Of a DNA stretch of 64,000 bases, positions 26,962 to 36,719 are shown one piece after another. A program made the position numbers and the translations under genes. The notes below the pieces were generated by a model. That model was not told where the DNA came from. It ran no database searches and saw only the letters and a program-made list of their open reading frames with translations. Within the stretch, counting starts at the first letter, position 1; the number at the start of each line of letters is the position of its first letter. The stretch is from NCBI GenBank assembly GCA_963695175.1, contig CAVOGG010000004.1:372001-436000 (forward strand), in the 5' to 3' direction. The DNA comes from Fodinibacter sp963695175 (GTDB taxonomy: Bacteria; Actinomycetota; Actinomycetes; Actinomycetales; Dermatophilaceae).

Positions 26962-27793
26962 CCGGCCAGCGCAAGAGCCTGACCCAGCGGCTCCTCGAGG
27001 GCGGTGTCACCACGGGCCTGCTCCTGTTCGCCCTGGTCCCCGTCTACTGGATGGTCTCCTCCTCGCTGAAGTCCGACCCCGAGCTGAGCCAGATCGAGGC
27101 CACGTGGTTCCCCCACGAGGCGACGCTCGACCAGTACCGGGCGGCTCTCGACCAGACGCCCCTGCTCGAGTCCCTCCTGCTGACCGGCATCCTGGCAGTC
27201 GCCACGGCTGTGATCGTCGTGATCTTCGGCTCGTTGGCCGCCTACGCAGTGACGCAGTGGAGCTTCCCCGGGAAGGATTCGTTCCTCGGGGTCACCCTGT
27301 TCACCCAGCTGCTCCCGCAGAGCGCCGTCGTGGTGCCGCTCTACCTGCTGTGGAACAAGGTGGGCCTCGTCGGCTCGGTCGGTGGCCTGACCGGGGTGTA
27401 CGTGTGCCTCTTCATCCCGGTCGCGGTGTGGATGCTCGTCGGCTTCTTCCGGAGCATTCCCGTACGAGCTCACCGAGGCAGGCCTGATCGACGGCGCCAA
27501 CCGGGTCAGGATCCTGTGGACCATCATCCTGCCGGTCGTCCGCCCGGCCCTGGCCGCCGTCGCCGTCTACACGGTGATCATCGCCTGGGGTGAGTTCCTC
27601 TTCGCCCTGGTCTTCCTGACCGGTCCTCGCGACCACCGCCACGGTCACCCTCGCGTCGCTGATCGGCGAGCACGACCCCAACGTGGGGCCGCTGATGGCG
27701 GCATCCACCTTGGTCTGCGTCCCCCCACTCATCCTGTTCTTCGCCATGCAGCGACAGTTCGTCGCTGGTCTGACCGGAGGTTCCGTCAAGTGA
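26958..27793 (+). pseudogene. ABC sugar permease (MalG type), two frame breaks
   Basis: About 278 residues after repair, six helices. Recognisable are ALVPVYWMVSSSLKSDPEL, the LPQSAVVVPLYLLWNKVGL segment and the EAA loop ELTEAGLIDGANRVRILWTIILPVV. One-base insertions near 27461 and 27627 move the frame twice; the remainder reads TATVTLASLIGEHDPNVGPL and ends VAGLTGGSVK at 27793. No ATPase gene follows, as usual for actinobacterial sugar importers that share an MsiK-like ATPase encoded elsewhere. Confidence 0.84.
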
Positions 27794-28495
27794 ATCCGAC
27801 ATCGCACCCCATCGCAGGCCGCGGCCGCGGCACCGGAGGCGGCCACGCGCACCCTGATCGAGAAGGCCCGCGACCACCTCGGCTCTGCCGTGGTCTCGGA
27901 CGTCCTGGACGCCGCTGGCTTCCGGCGGCAGTGCCTCGGCCACGGCCTGAGCCCCCTCGAGCGGGACCACGTCATCGTGGGAACGGCCTTCCCCGTCGCG
28001 ATCCAGCGGGTCTTCGACATCCCGGAGGAGCCGTTCGCCGGGCTGCTCGCCGCCCTGGACGCCATCGGGCCCGGCGACGTGTTCGTCACGCCCACCCAGC
28101 GCGCCACCGACATCGCCGTCTGGGGCGAGCTGCTCTCCACCGCGAGCGGCCGCCGAGGAGCAGTGGGCGCCATCACCGACGGCCTGATCCGCGACACCAG
28201 GGCCGTGCGCGGTCTCGACTTCCCGGTGATCTCCGCCGGAACGATCCCCTACGACAGCAAGGGACGCCACGAGGTGGTGAGCCACGGCGCACCGTGCGAG
28301 ATCGACGGCGTGCGCATCTGCCGCGGCGACCTCATCGTCGGTGACAGCGACGGCGTCGTGGTCGTCCCCCAGCGGCTGGTCGACGAGGTCCTCGAGGCTG
28401 CACTGGTGAAGCGGTCCTCCGAGGACGAGTTCCGGGCGGCGGTGGCCGACGGCATGCTGGCCACGGAGGCCTTCCACAAGTTCGGCGTCCTGTAA
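27790..28495 (+). pseudogene. RraA-like aldolase/decarboxylase-family protein, one-base frame break
   Basis: About 234 residues after repair. The RraA fold is clear: SAVVSDVLDAAGFRRQCL, GDVFVTPTQRATDIAVWGELLSTA, GAVGAITDGLIRDTRAVRGLDFPVISAG and DLIVGDSDGVVVVPQ. Family members are 4-hydroxy-4-methyl-2-oxoglutarate or oxaloacetate lyases, and related forms occur in sugar-acid clusters. GTG 27790 overlaps the permease stop (GTGA); one extra base near 27817 separates VNPTSHPIA from AAAAPEAATRTLIEKARD. The chemical role in this pathway is unknown. Confidence 0.82.
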
Positions 28496-28524
28496 CCCGG
28501 TCGACGGCGCAACAGAGGAGCGAC

Positions 28525-30705
28525 ATGACGCAACCCAGCGACCCGGACGTCCGGCGGGTCCTCGTGATGTTCAAGACCCACCTCGACGTCGGGTTCACCG
28601 ACACCGAGACCGCGGTCGTCGACGCCTACTTCACCCAGCACATCCCGCGAGCCGTGCAGACGGCCCACGAGCTGAGGAACCGTGGCGGCCACGAACGTTT
28701 CGTCTGGACGGTGCCGGCCTGGCTGCTCTACACCTACCTCGAGCAGTCGCGTGGCTCCGCCCGGCGTGAGGCGGAATCCGCCATTGCCGCAGGGTCGCTC
28801 GCGTGGCACGCGCTGCCGTTCACCTGGTTCACGGAACTCTTGGACGAGTCGACGATTCGCGCGTCCCTGGGCTTCAGCCGGCGACTCGACGAGCGTTTCG
28901 GGCGGACGACGACGGCCGCGCGACTGACTGACGTCCCGGGCCACTCCCGTGGTCTCATCCGTCCGCTCGCCGAGGCGGGAGTCAGCTTCCTCGACGTCGG
29001 CTGCAACCCCGGGTGCATCGCACCGGGGGTGCCCTTCCACGGCGGCTCGGAGCTGCTCGCTCCGAGCGAGTTCGACGCGCCGGACCCGGACAACCTGCGG
29101 TGGCTCGAGCACGAGCCGGTCCACAAGGACCACAACGCCGGAGGTGACGAGGTGGCGCACCTGGCGGTCGAGGGCTCCAACTCGGCGCGCACGCACCTGT
29201 TCATGTGGGAGGACCCCGCGGGCAACGACCTGATGGTGCTGTACCACCCGCACGCCTACGGCAGCACCGTGCGCATCCCGGGAACGGACCTCGCCGTGTC
29301 GATGCGGGTGCACGGGGACAACCAGGGCCCGCACACGATCGAGTCCGTCGAAGCCGCCTACCGCTCGCTCGCGGCGAAGTTCCCCGGGGCGGAGATCCTG
29401 CCCACGAGCCTCACCGAGATCGGGGACGCCCTGCGGCCGCTCGCCCCTGACCTTCCCCGGCTGACCGCCGAGATCGGGGACACCTGGATCTACGGCACCG
29501 GCGCGGACCCCCGCCGCTCGTCCGGGATGCGGGAGCTGCTGCGTGCTCGCCGGGACTGGATCGCTGACGGTCGGCTCGACGAGGGCGGCGACCAGGACCT
29601 GGAGTTCCTTGAGGACCTGATCGTGGCGCCCGAGCACAACTGGGGGCTGAACACCTCGGTCTACCTGCGACGGTGGGACACCTACGCGACCGACGAGCTC
29701 GACGCCGCGAGGCGCGAGGATCCCGGTTTCGCGGTGCTCGACACCGAGTGGTCGTGGAAGCGTGACCGGCCCGCCCGGGCAGCACGCCGGCTTCAGCAGC
29801 CGCTCCAGGAGGAGGCGCTCCAGCGCCTTGGCGAGCTGGTCGAAACCCGTCCGCCGGCGGCCGGACCGGACGGCGATGGTGCCGCGGTGCTCGACAACGG
29901 CACCGTGCGTGCGGTCATCGACCCCGTCACCGGTGGCATCTCCTCGCTCGTCGACCACAGATCCGGGCGGGAATGGGCCACCGCGGACGGTCTCGCGACG
30001 TTCTCCTACCAGGTCTTCTCGGCTGAGGACTACGTCACGTTCAACCACGCGTACAACACGGCCACTTTCGCGCACAACGACTTCGCCAAGCCCGGCCTCG
30101 CGGCGTACCAGGCTCGCTCGCAACGGTTCCGGGCCACTGGATGCCGCGTGACCCCGGCCTCGCTCGACGAAGGGACCGGTTACCTCGTTCACCTCGACGA
30201 CCCCGGGGTCGGGCTGGCCCAGCCGGGGCTGGCCGAATGGCCTGCTGGGGTGACGGTTCTCTACCGGCTGCCCCACAAGGGGCACTCGGTCGACATCGAG
30301 CTGTGGGTGACCGGGAAGCCGGCGAACCGGCGCCCCGAGGCTCTGTGGATGTCCTTCGGTGTCGACGCCCCGGACCGGTCCGGCTGGGCCTTCGACAAGG
30401 TGGGGCAGGCCGTGGACCCCCATGACGTCGTGGCGCGCGGTGGGCGGCACCTCCATGGGGTGGAGTCCGGTGTGTCGTACGGCGACCGCTCGGGATCGCT
30501 GGCGTTGGAGACCCTCGACGCCCATCTCGTCGCTCCCGGCGCCGCGCAGCTCCTGCGCTTCGACGACGACCCCCTTGACCTCGTCCGTGGCGGCGTCCAC
30601 GTCAACCTCTACAACAACCTCTGGGGCACCGCCTTTCCGCAGTGGTACGACCTGGACATGTACTACCGGTTCACTCTCACCGTCGAGCCCGGGGAGCAGG
30701 GATGA
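28525..30705 (+). CDS. DUF5054 protein, GH38-like N-terminus
   Basis: A large cytoplasmic protein of 726 residues. Its N-terminal KTHLDVGFTDTE resembles the metal-binding strand of GH38 alpha-mannosidases, with TDVPGHSRGLIRPLAEAGV after it. A long central helical part and a beta-rich C-terminal half (DNGTVRAVIDPVTGGISSLVDHRSGREW) also echo GH38 architecture. I assign it to DUF5054 by overall pattern. No signal peptide, so it would act on imported oligosaccharides or glycosides. AGAGGAGCG precedes the ATG, and the stop overlaps the next gene. Confidence 0.82.
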   Translation: MTQPSDPDVRRVLVMFKTHLDVGFTDTETAVVDAYFTQHIPRAVQTAHELRNRGGHERFVWTVPAWLLYTYLEQSRGSARREAESAIAAGSLAWHALPFTWFTELLDESTIRASLGFSRRLDERFGRTTTAARLTDVPGHSRGLIRPLAEAGVSFLDVGCNPGCIAPGVPFHGGSELLAPSEFDAPDPDNLRWLEHEPVHKDHNAGGDEVAHLAVEGSNSARTHLFMWEDPAGNDLMVLYHPHAYGSTVRIPGTDLAVSMRVHGDNQGPHTIESVEAAYRSLAAKFPGAEILPTSLTEIGDALRPLAPDLPRLTAEIGDTWIYGTGADPRRSSGMRELLRARRDWIADGRLDEGGDQDLEFLEDLIVAPEHNWGLNTSVYLRRWDTYATDELDAARREDPGFAVLDTEWSWKRDRPARAARRLQQPLQEEALQRLGELVETRPPAAGPDGDGAAVLDNGTVRAVIDPVTGGISSLVDHRSGREWATADGLATFSYQVFSAEDYVTFNHAYNTATFAHNDFAKPGLAAYQARSQRFRATGCRVTPASLDEGTGYLVHLDDPGVGLAQPGLAEWPAGVTVLYRLPHKGHSVDIELWVTGKPANRRPEALWMSFGVDAPDRSGWAFDKVGQAVDPHDVVARGGRHLHGVESGVSYGDRSGSLALETLDAHLVAPGAAQLLRFDDDPLDLVRGGVHVNLYNNLWGTAFPQWYDLDMYYRFTLTVEPGEQG

Positions 30706-31442
30706 GCGCGCGCTCAGCCGTCGTCGTCGGCGGTGCCACCGGAATCGGTCGCGCGTGTGTGGAGCTGCTGGCCGCAACGGGCTGGTCCGTCGTCAGCGGC
30801 GACGTGCGTCACGAGGGCGACTCCGTGGACGATCTCGGAGTGCGGTGCATGGCGGCGGACGCCACCGACCAGGCCAGTCTTCAGGCCCTGGTCGACGCCG
30901 CTGCCGACACGGCTCCGGTACGTGGCGCGCTGTACACCGCCGGACTCGAGACGCACGGCTCCGTCGTGGACATGAGCGAGGCCGACTGGTCCCGCGTCAT
31001 CGACGTGAACCTGACGGGCGTGTTCCGACTCGGCAAGGCGGTCGTCCCTGCCCTGCGGCTCGCGGGTGGCGGGTCGTACGTCGTGATGTCGTCCGCCCAG
31101 GCGTTCGCGACCGAGCCGGGCGCCGGTGCGTACGCCGCCACGAAGGGGGCCGTGGTGTCGCTGGTCCGGGCGATGGCGCTCGACCACGGTCGCGAGGGCA
31201 TCCGGGTCAACGCGGTGGCGCCCGGTTCCGTGGACACGCCGCTCCTTCGCGCCAACGCGGCCGCCATCGACGCGTCGGATCCCGACGCGGTCATGAGCCA
31301 CTGGGCGGGGCTGCACGCCTTGGGCCGGTTGGCCACGACATCCGAGATCGCCGAGGTCGTGGCATTCCTGCTCGACGACCGCTCCTCATTCGTCACGGGT
31401 GCCACGTGGCTCGCCGACGGAGGTCTCATTGCCTCCTTCTGA
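30702..31442 (+). CDS. Short-chain dehydrogenase/reductase (SDR)
   Basis: A 246-residue classical SDR: nucleotide site VVGGATGIGRACVE, catalytic Ser in YVVMSSAQAF, YAATKGAVVS (Tyr-x3-Lys) and NAVAPGSVDTPLL. ATG 30702 overlaps the previous stop (ATGA). In a cluster with mannonate dehydratase an SDR would be expected to interconvert a keto-sugar acid and an aldonate, for example fructuronate and mannonate, but substrate cannot be read from the sequence. Confidence 0.9.
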   Translation: MSARSAVVVGGATGIGRACVELLAATGWSVVSGDVRHEGDSVDDLGVRCMAADATDQASLQALVDAAADTAPVRGALYTAGLETHGSVVDMSEADWSRVIDVNLTGVFRLGKAVVPALRLAGGGSYVVMSSAQAFATEPGAGAYAATKGAVVSLVRAMALDHGREGIRVNAVAPGSVDTPLLRANAAAIDASDPDAVMSHWAGLHALGRLATTSEIAEVVAFLLDDRSSFVTGATWLADGGLIASF

Positions 31443-32456
31443 TCGAGAGCGCTGGCGCCGGGCGGCTGCTGCCGCACTGGGTCCGGCGTCGCCGAGGGTG
31501 CCCGGTTCGGGCCCAACTCGGCGCCGCGGGTCACTCAAGGGCTCTCCGTCCTCGGTGAGCCGACCATCCTGGTGCAGACGACGTCGGGTTTCGACGTCGA
31601 GCTGCTCCTCGGCGCTGGTCTCGACCTGGGTCGCACGGCCTACGCCGGCTACCCGATCTCCTGGGGCACCCCCCTGGATGCCGCGTGGCCTCCGGTGCGC
31701 GCGGCCTCACCCGACTGGCTGGGGCGATGGCACGGCGGCCTGCTCACCACGTGCGGGATGCGCAACGTCGGTGCCCCTTCCGCCGGCTGGGGACTGCACG
31801 GGGACCACATCTTCAGACAGGCCTCAGGTGTCGAGGCACACCACCTCGAGATCGATGGGCGCCCTGCCGTTCGACTGCGGGGCACGGTGTGGGACGGCCC
31901 TGCCCTCGGCACGGTGCTCGAGCTGGAGCGGACGGTGGTGATCTTCGACGACGGGCCCGAGGTCCGGGTCGAGGACGTTCTGCACAACCGCAGTCCTCAG
32001 CCCGAGTGCGCCCTCATGCTCTACCACCTCAACCTCGGCGCACCGTTCCTCACCCCCTCCACCCACGTCGTCGGTGTCGACGCCCTGTCGGCCCGCGACG
32101 AGGACAGCGCATGGATGGCGGACTGGCCGAACGTCGGTCATCCGCAGCCCGGCGAGACCGAGCTCGTCGCAGAGGCCACCCTGTCGACGGCAGGCGCCGT
32201 GGACGTCGTCAACGAGGCCGCCGGACTCCGCCTCGAGATCTCCTGGAGCGCCGACACCCTTCCGAGGACTCACGTCTGGCGGCGCCGCAGGGCCGACGCC
32301 TACGTCCTGGCCATCGAGCCCGCCAACTGCTCACTGCTCGGCCGCGAGCACGAGCTGTCCAACCCGGCCACCCAGCTGGAGGGGCACGGCGAGCGGCGGA
32401 CCTTCCTCACCCTGGCCCTGACCGGGCTGCCCGACACGAACGGAGCACACCCATGA
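31429..32456 (+). pseudogene. DUF4432 aldose-epimerase-like protein, probable frame break near the N-terminus
   Basis: About 342 residues. The core reads TSGFDVELLLGAGLDLGRTAY, GGLLTTCGMRNVG, GLHGDHIF and LMLYHLNLGAPFL, matching the galactose-mutarotase-like DUF4432 family. The open core frame has no good start after the SDR stop. TTG 31429 has GGAGG five bases upstream and opens MPPSDRERWRRAAAAALG in another frame; a missing base near 31497 would join it to ARFGPNSAPRVTQGL. The first in-frame start without repair is GTG 31572. Probably equilibrates sugar anomers or epimers in the pathway. Confidence 0.75.
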
Positions 32457-33469
32457 TTCGGCTGTCCGAGCTGTTGGACCCACAGCCATCGGCGCTGTGG
32501 ACACTGGTGAAGCAATGCGGCGTCGACGACGCCGTCGCCATCATGGAGGGCGCCGAGCAGCAGAGCCGGTGGCTCCGCGGTGACGCCACCAACCGCGGCC
32601 TCGAGCAGGACCGTGCGGCCACGCCCTGGAGCCTCGAAGGGCTGTCCGAGCTGCAGGCGAGGTTCGCCGCACACGGTCTCAACGTCATCGCCATCGAGGA
32701 CACCCCGCCGATGGATGACATCCGCGTCGGAGGGCCACGCGCCGCGGAGCAGACCAGCCAGGTCCACGAGCAGATCCGCGCGATGGGCCGGCTCGGCATC
32801 CCCGTGCTCTGTTACAACTGGATGGCCTTCACCTCCTGGGCGAGAACGGACGTCGCCATCGAGACCCGCGGCGGGGCGCTCACCACCGGCTTCGACGCGG
32901 CCGTGGCCAACGAACAGCCTCCCCTCATCACCGACGAGATGCTGACGCCTGCGCGCCTGTGGCAGAGCCTCGACCGGTTCCTCGAAGAGACGCTGCCGGT
33001 GGCCGAGGAAGCCGGCGTGAAGCTTGCGCTCCACCCGGACGACCCGCCGCTGGGGGCGATGAGGGGTGTGCCGCGGATCGTCAACTCGCCGGACGCCTAC
33101 CAGCGGCTCCTTGACGACCACCCGTCCGAGAGCAACTGCATCACCTTCTGCCAGGGGAACTGGGCTCTGATGACCGACGACCTCCCGGCCACCATCTCGC
33201 GCTTCCTGCCGCACATCGCCTTCGTCCACTTCCGGGACGTCAAGGGGGACGTCACCAACTTCGTCGAGACCTTCCACGACGACGGTCCCACTGATCTCGC
33301 TGAGTGCATGCGGCTCTACGTCGAGGCGGGCTTCGACGGCCCGATGCGCCCCGACCACGTCCCCACCCTCGAGGGAGAGGCCAACGACCGACCCGGCTAC
33401 GCCACCCTCGGCCGGCTCTTCGCCCTCGGGTACATCCGCGGCCTGGAGCACGCACACCGCCCGAAGTAG
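32453..33469 (+). CDS. uxuA: Mannonate dehydratase
   Basis: A 338-residue xylose-isomerase-like TIM barrel that removes water from D-mannonate to give 2-keto-3-deoxygluconate (KDG). Seen are VLCYNWMAFTSWARTD, KLALHPDDPPLGAMRGVPRIVNS, ITFCQGNWALM, FVHFRDVKGD and GPMRPDHVPTLEGE, containing the metal-binding His, Cys, His and Asp positions of UxuA. ATG 32453 overlaps the previous stop (ATGA). It fixes the pathway as hexuronate or mannonate degradation, feeding the aldolase and kinase downstream. Confidence 0.93.
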   Translation: MIRLSELLDPQPSALWTLVKQCGVDDAVAIMEGAEQQSRWLRGDATNRGLEQDRAATPWSLEGLSELQARFAAHGLNVIAIEDTPPMDDIRVGGPRAAEQTSQVHEQIRAMGRLGIPVLCYNWMAFTSWARTDVAIETRGGALTTGFDAAVANEQPPLITDEMLTPARLWQSLDRFLEETLPVAEEAGVKLALHPDDPPLGAMRGVPRIVNSPDAYQRLLDDHPSESNCITFCQGNWALMTDDLPATISRFLPHIAFVHFRDVKGDVTNFVETFHDDGPTDLAECMRLYVEAGFDGPMRPDHVPTLEGEANDRPGYATLGRLFALGYIRGLEHAHRPK

Positions 33470-33543
33470 CACAGCAACGCCAAGACTCCCGTCGACGTGC
33501 GAGTCACGCCCGCCGCACCCCAGACCAGGAAGAAGGAACGACG

Positions 33544-34224
33544 ATGTCCCCAGCAGGACCCCCCTCCCCCGCATCCGCTGCGGCCCTTCCTCTGGGCGAG
33601 CTCGGGGTGACCCTGCGGCGCTTCGGGGTGGTCCCGGTGTGCGGGCTCCTCTCCCCCGAAGAGGCCGGCCCGCTCGCTGCGGCACTCGTCGCGGGCGGGC
33701 TGCCGCTCATCGAGGTCACCCTGCGCACCCCGTGGTCCTTGGCGAGTCTCGAGGAGATGGCCCGCCAGCCCGGCATCCTCGTCGGGGCCGGAACGGTGCG
33801 CACCCCGGCACAGATGGAGTCGGCCGTACGTGCCGGCGCCTCGTTCATCGTCAGCCCATGTCTCACGGGTGATCTTGCGGCCGCGGCCGCGGACCTCGAC
33901 GTCCCGTTCCTCCCCGGTGTCGCGACACCCTCCGAGATCCAGCGCGCTTGCGACCTGGGTATGTCCACGGTGAAGTTCTTCCCTGCCGAGTCGTCAGGCG
34001 GAGCTACCGCGGTGCGTGCTTTGGCCCAGCCATTCCATGACGTCACCTTCGTCCCGACCGGGGGTATCACCGCGGACAGTGCACCGTCGTACCTCGCCAT
34101 CCCGCAGGTGGCAGCGGTCGGCGGCGGCTGGATGGTGCCGACCCCACCCAGGCAGGCCCACGACTGGGACGCGGTCACCCAGGCCATCTCCGAAGTCGCC
34201 GCCCTCGTCGGGGACCGAACATGA
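33544..34224 (+). CDS. eda: KDPG (2-keto-3-deoxy-6-phosphogluconate) aldolase
   Basis: A 226-residue class I aldolase that splits KDPG into pyruvate and glyceraldehyde 3-phosphate. Motifs are GVVPVCGLLSPEEAG, PLIEVTLRTP (Glu general base), LVGAGTVRTPAQM, FIVSPCLTGDL and STVKFFPAESSGG with the Schiff-base Lys. ATG 33544 has AGAAGGAACG upstream. Its stop overlaps the kinase start (ATGA), coupling the two last steps. Confidence 0.93.
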   Translation: MSPAGPPSPASAAALPLGELGVTLRRFGVVPVCGLLSPEEAGPLAAALVAGGLPLIEVTLRTPWSLASLEEMARQPGILVGAGTVRTPAQMESAVRAGASFIVSPCLTGDLAAAAADLDVPFLPGVATPSEIQRACDLGMSTVKFFPAESSGGATAVRALAQPFHDVTFVPTGGITADSAPSYLAIPQVAAVGGGWMVPTPPRQAHDWDAVTQAISEVAALVGDRT

Positions 34225-35177
34225 GCACCCGGGTCCAAGCAGTCGGCGAGTGCATGCTCGAAATCGCCCGAACCGAGGACGGCGTCGCCCTCGGCTACGC
34301 CGGCGACACCTACAACACTGCTGTCTACGCCTCCCGGGTCGCCGGAGAACTCGGTGTCGAGCTCGACGTGAGGTTCCTGACCGGTGTCGGCGTCGACGAC
34401 GAATCCCGCCGGATGCGTGACCGATGGCGGCAGCTGGGGGTCGGGGACGACGCCATCGCCGTACCGGGCGCAACACCGGGCATCTACCTCATCACCACAG
34501 ACGACGAGGGAGAGCGAACCTTCACCTACTGGCGGAGCCAGTCCGCGGCATCGCGGCTCTTCACCCGCGTCGACTGGATGGAGCAGCTGGGCGCTGACTA
34601 CCTCTACCTGTCCGGGGTGACCCTCCAGCTGATGCCACTCCCCGTCCGGATCGCGCTGATCGACCGACTACGCACGCTGCGCGGGCAGGGCACGAAGGTC
34701 GTGTTCGACAGCAACTACCGACCATCGGGCTGGCCGGACGTGACAGCCGCCAGCGCCGCCATGGCCAGTGTCCTTCGCGTGTGCGACCTCGCCCTGGTGA
34801 CGCTCGAGGACGAGATCGCGTTGGGCTCCTGCCACGACGCCAGCTCCTGTGCAGCTCACCTCGCAGCGCTCGGTGTGCCCGAGATCGTCGTGAAGCTCGG
34901 TGCGGATGGCGCGCTGGTCAGAACCGCAACTGACGGTTTGATCCACGTCCAGACCACCCCTCGGGTCGCCGTCGACACCACCGGAGCCGGTGACAGCTTC
35001 AACGGCGCCTACCTCGTCGCGAGGCTCGGCGGCTACCCCGCGATGGAGGCCGCACACCTGGCCAACCGCCTCGCGGGCGACGTGGTCACCCGGCGGGGAG
35101 CCATTGTCGACACCGAGCCGCTGACGCCTCCTGGGCAGGAAGTCTCGGCGGGGCTCAGGCGGCTCAGCCGTGGCTGA
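34221..35177 (+). CDS. kdgK: 2-keto-3-deoxygluconate kinase (PfkB family)
   Basis: A 318-residue ribokinase-fold enzyme phosphorylating KDG to KDPG. N-terminal VGECMLEIARTEDGVALGYAGDTYNTA is the family substrate strand; NYRPSGW and KLGADGALVRT lead to the catalytic DTTGAGDSFNGAYLVARL with the anion hole and Asp base. It is the last gene of the rightward block and is followed by a strong hairpin. Confidence 0.92.
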   Translation: MSTRVQAVGECMLEIARTEDGVALGYAGDTYNTAVYASRVAGELGVELDVRFLTGVGVDDESRRMRDRWRQLGVGDDAIAVPGATPGIYLITTDDEGERTFTYWRSQSAASRLFTRVDWMEQLGADYLYLSGVTLQLMPLPVRIALIDRLRTLRGQGTKVVFDSNYRPSGWPDVTAASAAMASVLRVCDLALVTLEDEIALGSCHDASSCAAHLAALGVPEIVVKLGADGALVRTATDGLIHVQTTPRVAVDTTGAGDSFNGAYLVARLGGYPAMEAAHLANRLAGDVVTRRGAIVDTEPLTPPGQEVSAGLRRLSRG

Positions 35178-35419
35178 GATGACGATGGAACACCGCGTCA
35201 GGCCCGGCAGGGCAGGTCGTATCAGACGTGGTCTGGCCGCCGGACTCGCTCCGGGAATCACTCGGCACCGGGCGGACCGCGCCACGGGCCCTGACTAATG
35301 ACTCAGGTCGCCAGATGAGCGGCTGAACAGACTGGGCGTCAACGTCACCTTCTCGCCACCGCGAATCTTGGCGAGTGAGGATCGATGGTCGCAGGGGCTC
35401 TCCTCGACCAGCGCCCAAC

Positions 35420-35457
35420 GTGGCGGTGTGCTCACCACCGTGTGAGCACACCGCCAC
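35420..35457. terminator. Strong two-way hairpin between kdgK and integrase
   Basis: A perfect 16-bp inverted repeat, GTGGCGGTGTGCTCAC and GTGAGCACACCGCCAC, with a 6-base loop. It stands in the 330-base gap between two convergent genes (35178-35507) and probably insulates the catabolic block from the integrase. No other feature is seen in the gap. Confidence 0.7.
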
Positions 35458-35507
35458 CCAGTCGCAGGCGGTCCGACGGTCGCGCCGGCGTCCGACCTGC
35501 TGTTCCG

Positions 35508-36719
35508 TCAAGGGCCTCCGAGCTGACCCCCGAGTCGCCTGAGTGCATCTCGGGTCGACGTCGACGAGACCTGCGAGTAGATCTCCATCGTGAGGGCGAT
35601 GCGGCTGTGGCGGAGGACGGCCATCGCGACCCGCGGGTGAACGTCGAGGGCGACGAGGAGGCTGGCGCAGGTCCGCCGAGTTGAGTGAATGGGGACGACC
35701 GGCACGCCGGCCTTCGCGGCCCTCAGCTTGAAGTCGCGGTGGAAGTTGCGTGGGTCGACCGGATCGCCGAGCCGGGTCGTGAAGACCAGGCCGCAGTCGC
35801 CCCACATGTCGCCGGCCGCGAGCCGTCGCCGGGCCTCCTCGACCCGATGCCGCTCGAGTGCCCGCACCGCGATCTCCGGCAGCGGCAGCGGCGCATCCGA
35901 AGACGGCGTCTTCGTGTGGCGCCGGAGCAGCTGGTGGTCGACCCGCTGTACCTGCCACGCGATGAGCGCCTCGCCACCCTCGAGGTCGACGTCCTCCCAG
36001 GCCAGCCCGAGCATCTCCCCGCGACGCAGCCCGAGCGTGAGCAGCAGGACGTACCCGGCGTACATCGGGTCACCATCCGCGCGCGCCGACTCGAGGAACC
36101 GCCGCGCCTCGTCGACGGTCCACACCGGCATCTTCTTCGACCGCGGCATGGGTACCCGCACGAGCGCGGCAACGTTGCGGAAGACGAGCTCCTCGCGCAT
36201 TGCCTGGGTCAGCGCACCGCGTAGCACCCGCCACGCCTGGTGGACCGTCCAGTCCGAGGCGACCTCGTGGCAGCACGCGCCGAGGGCGCAGCACTGCGGC
36301 TCGGGGCGCGCGGCATCCTTGCCCTGGAAGCAGCACTGGCAGCGGACCCGCAGCGTGTTCACCCACACCTGGACGTCGCGGACCATCAGCTTGTCGAGCT
36401 TGCGGTCGCCGAGGTCCGGGATGATGTACAGCCGCGAGAACATCTCGTAGTTCGAGGTGGTGGCCGGCGACAGGGTCGGCCGCACCGTCTCCTCCAGCCA
36501 CCGCTCGAGGAAGTCCCGCAGGCGCGGGGAGACCGGCACCATCGGTCCCCGCCGCGCCTGCTCGTGGAGCCGAAGCCACTTGTCGTGGACCTCCGGCCGG
36601 GTCTTCCCGTAGACGGTCTTGCGCTGCCGGCGACCCTTCGGCGTCACGATCCACACGTGCGCCGCGAAGCCGTTCCGGTACGGGTAGATCGACCCCTCGC
36701 CGTTCGCCCGCCGGCTCAC
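35508..36719 (-). CDS. int: Tyrosine recombinase (site-specific integrase)
   Basis: A 403-residue phage/ICE-type integrase. After an N-terminal arm-binding domain (GEGSIYPYRNGFAAHVWI) and a SAM-like core-binding domain comes the catalytic domain: LTLGLRRGEML (Arg I), IHSTRRTCASLLVAL (His-x2-Arg) and LRHSRIALTMEIYSQV (His and Tyr nucleophile). A Cys-rich insert, RCQCCFQG then CCALGACC (about residues 132-153), looks like a zinc site, as in many Streptomyces-type integrases. GTG 36719 overlaps the excisionase stop (GTGA). It is the only integrase in the island. Confidence 0.94.
   Translation of the reverse strand: MSRRANGEGSIYPYRNGFAAHVWIVTPKGRRQRKTVYGKTRPEVHDKWLRLHEQARRGPMVPVSPRLRDFLERWLEETVRPTLSPATTSNYEMFSRLYIIPDLGDRKLDKLMVRDVQVWVNTLRVRCQCCFQGKDAARPEPQCCALGACCHEVASDWTVHQAWRVLRGALTQAMREELVFRNVAALVRVPMPRSKKMPVWTVDEARRFLESARADGDPMYAGYVLLLTLGLRRGEMLGLAWEDVDLEGGEALIAWQVQRVDHQLLRRHTKTPSSDAPLPLPEIAVRALERHRVEEARRRLAAGDMWGDCGLVFTTRLGDPVDPRNFHRDFKLRAAKAGVPVVPIHSTRRTCASLLVALDVHPRVAMAVLRHSRIALTMEIYSQVSSTSTRDALRRLGGQLGGP

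Noticed and set aside
35178..35507. A second att copy next to the integrase, marking a smaller element
   Set aside because: I searched this gap for the TTTGCAAGCAGG core and GTACCCCAGA repeats and found neither.
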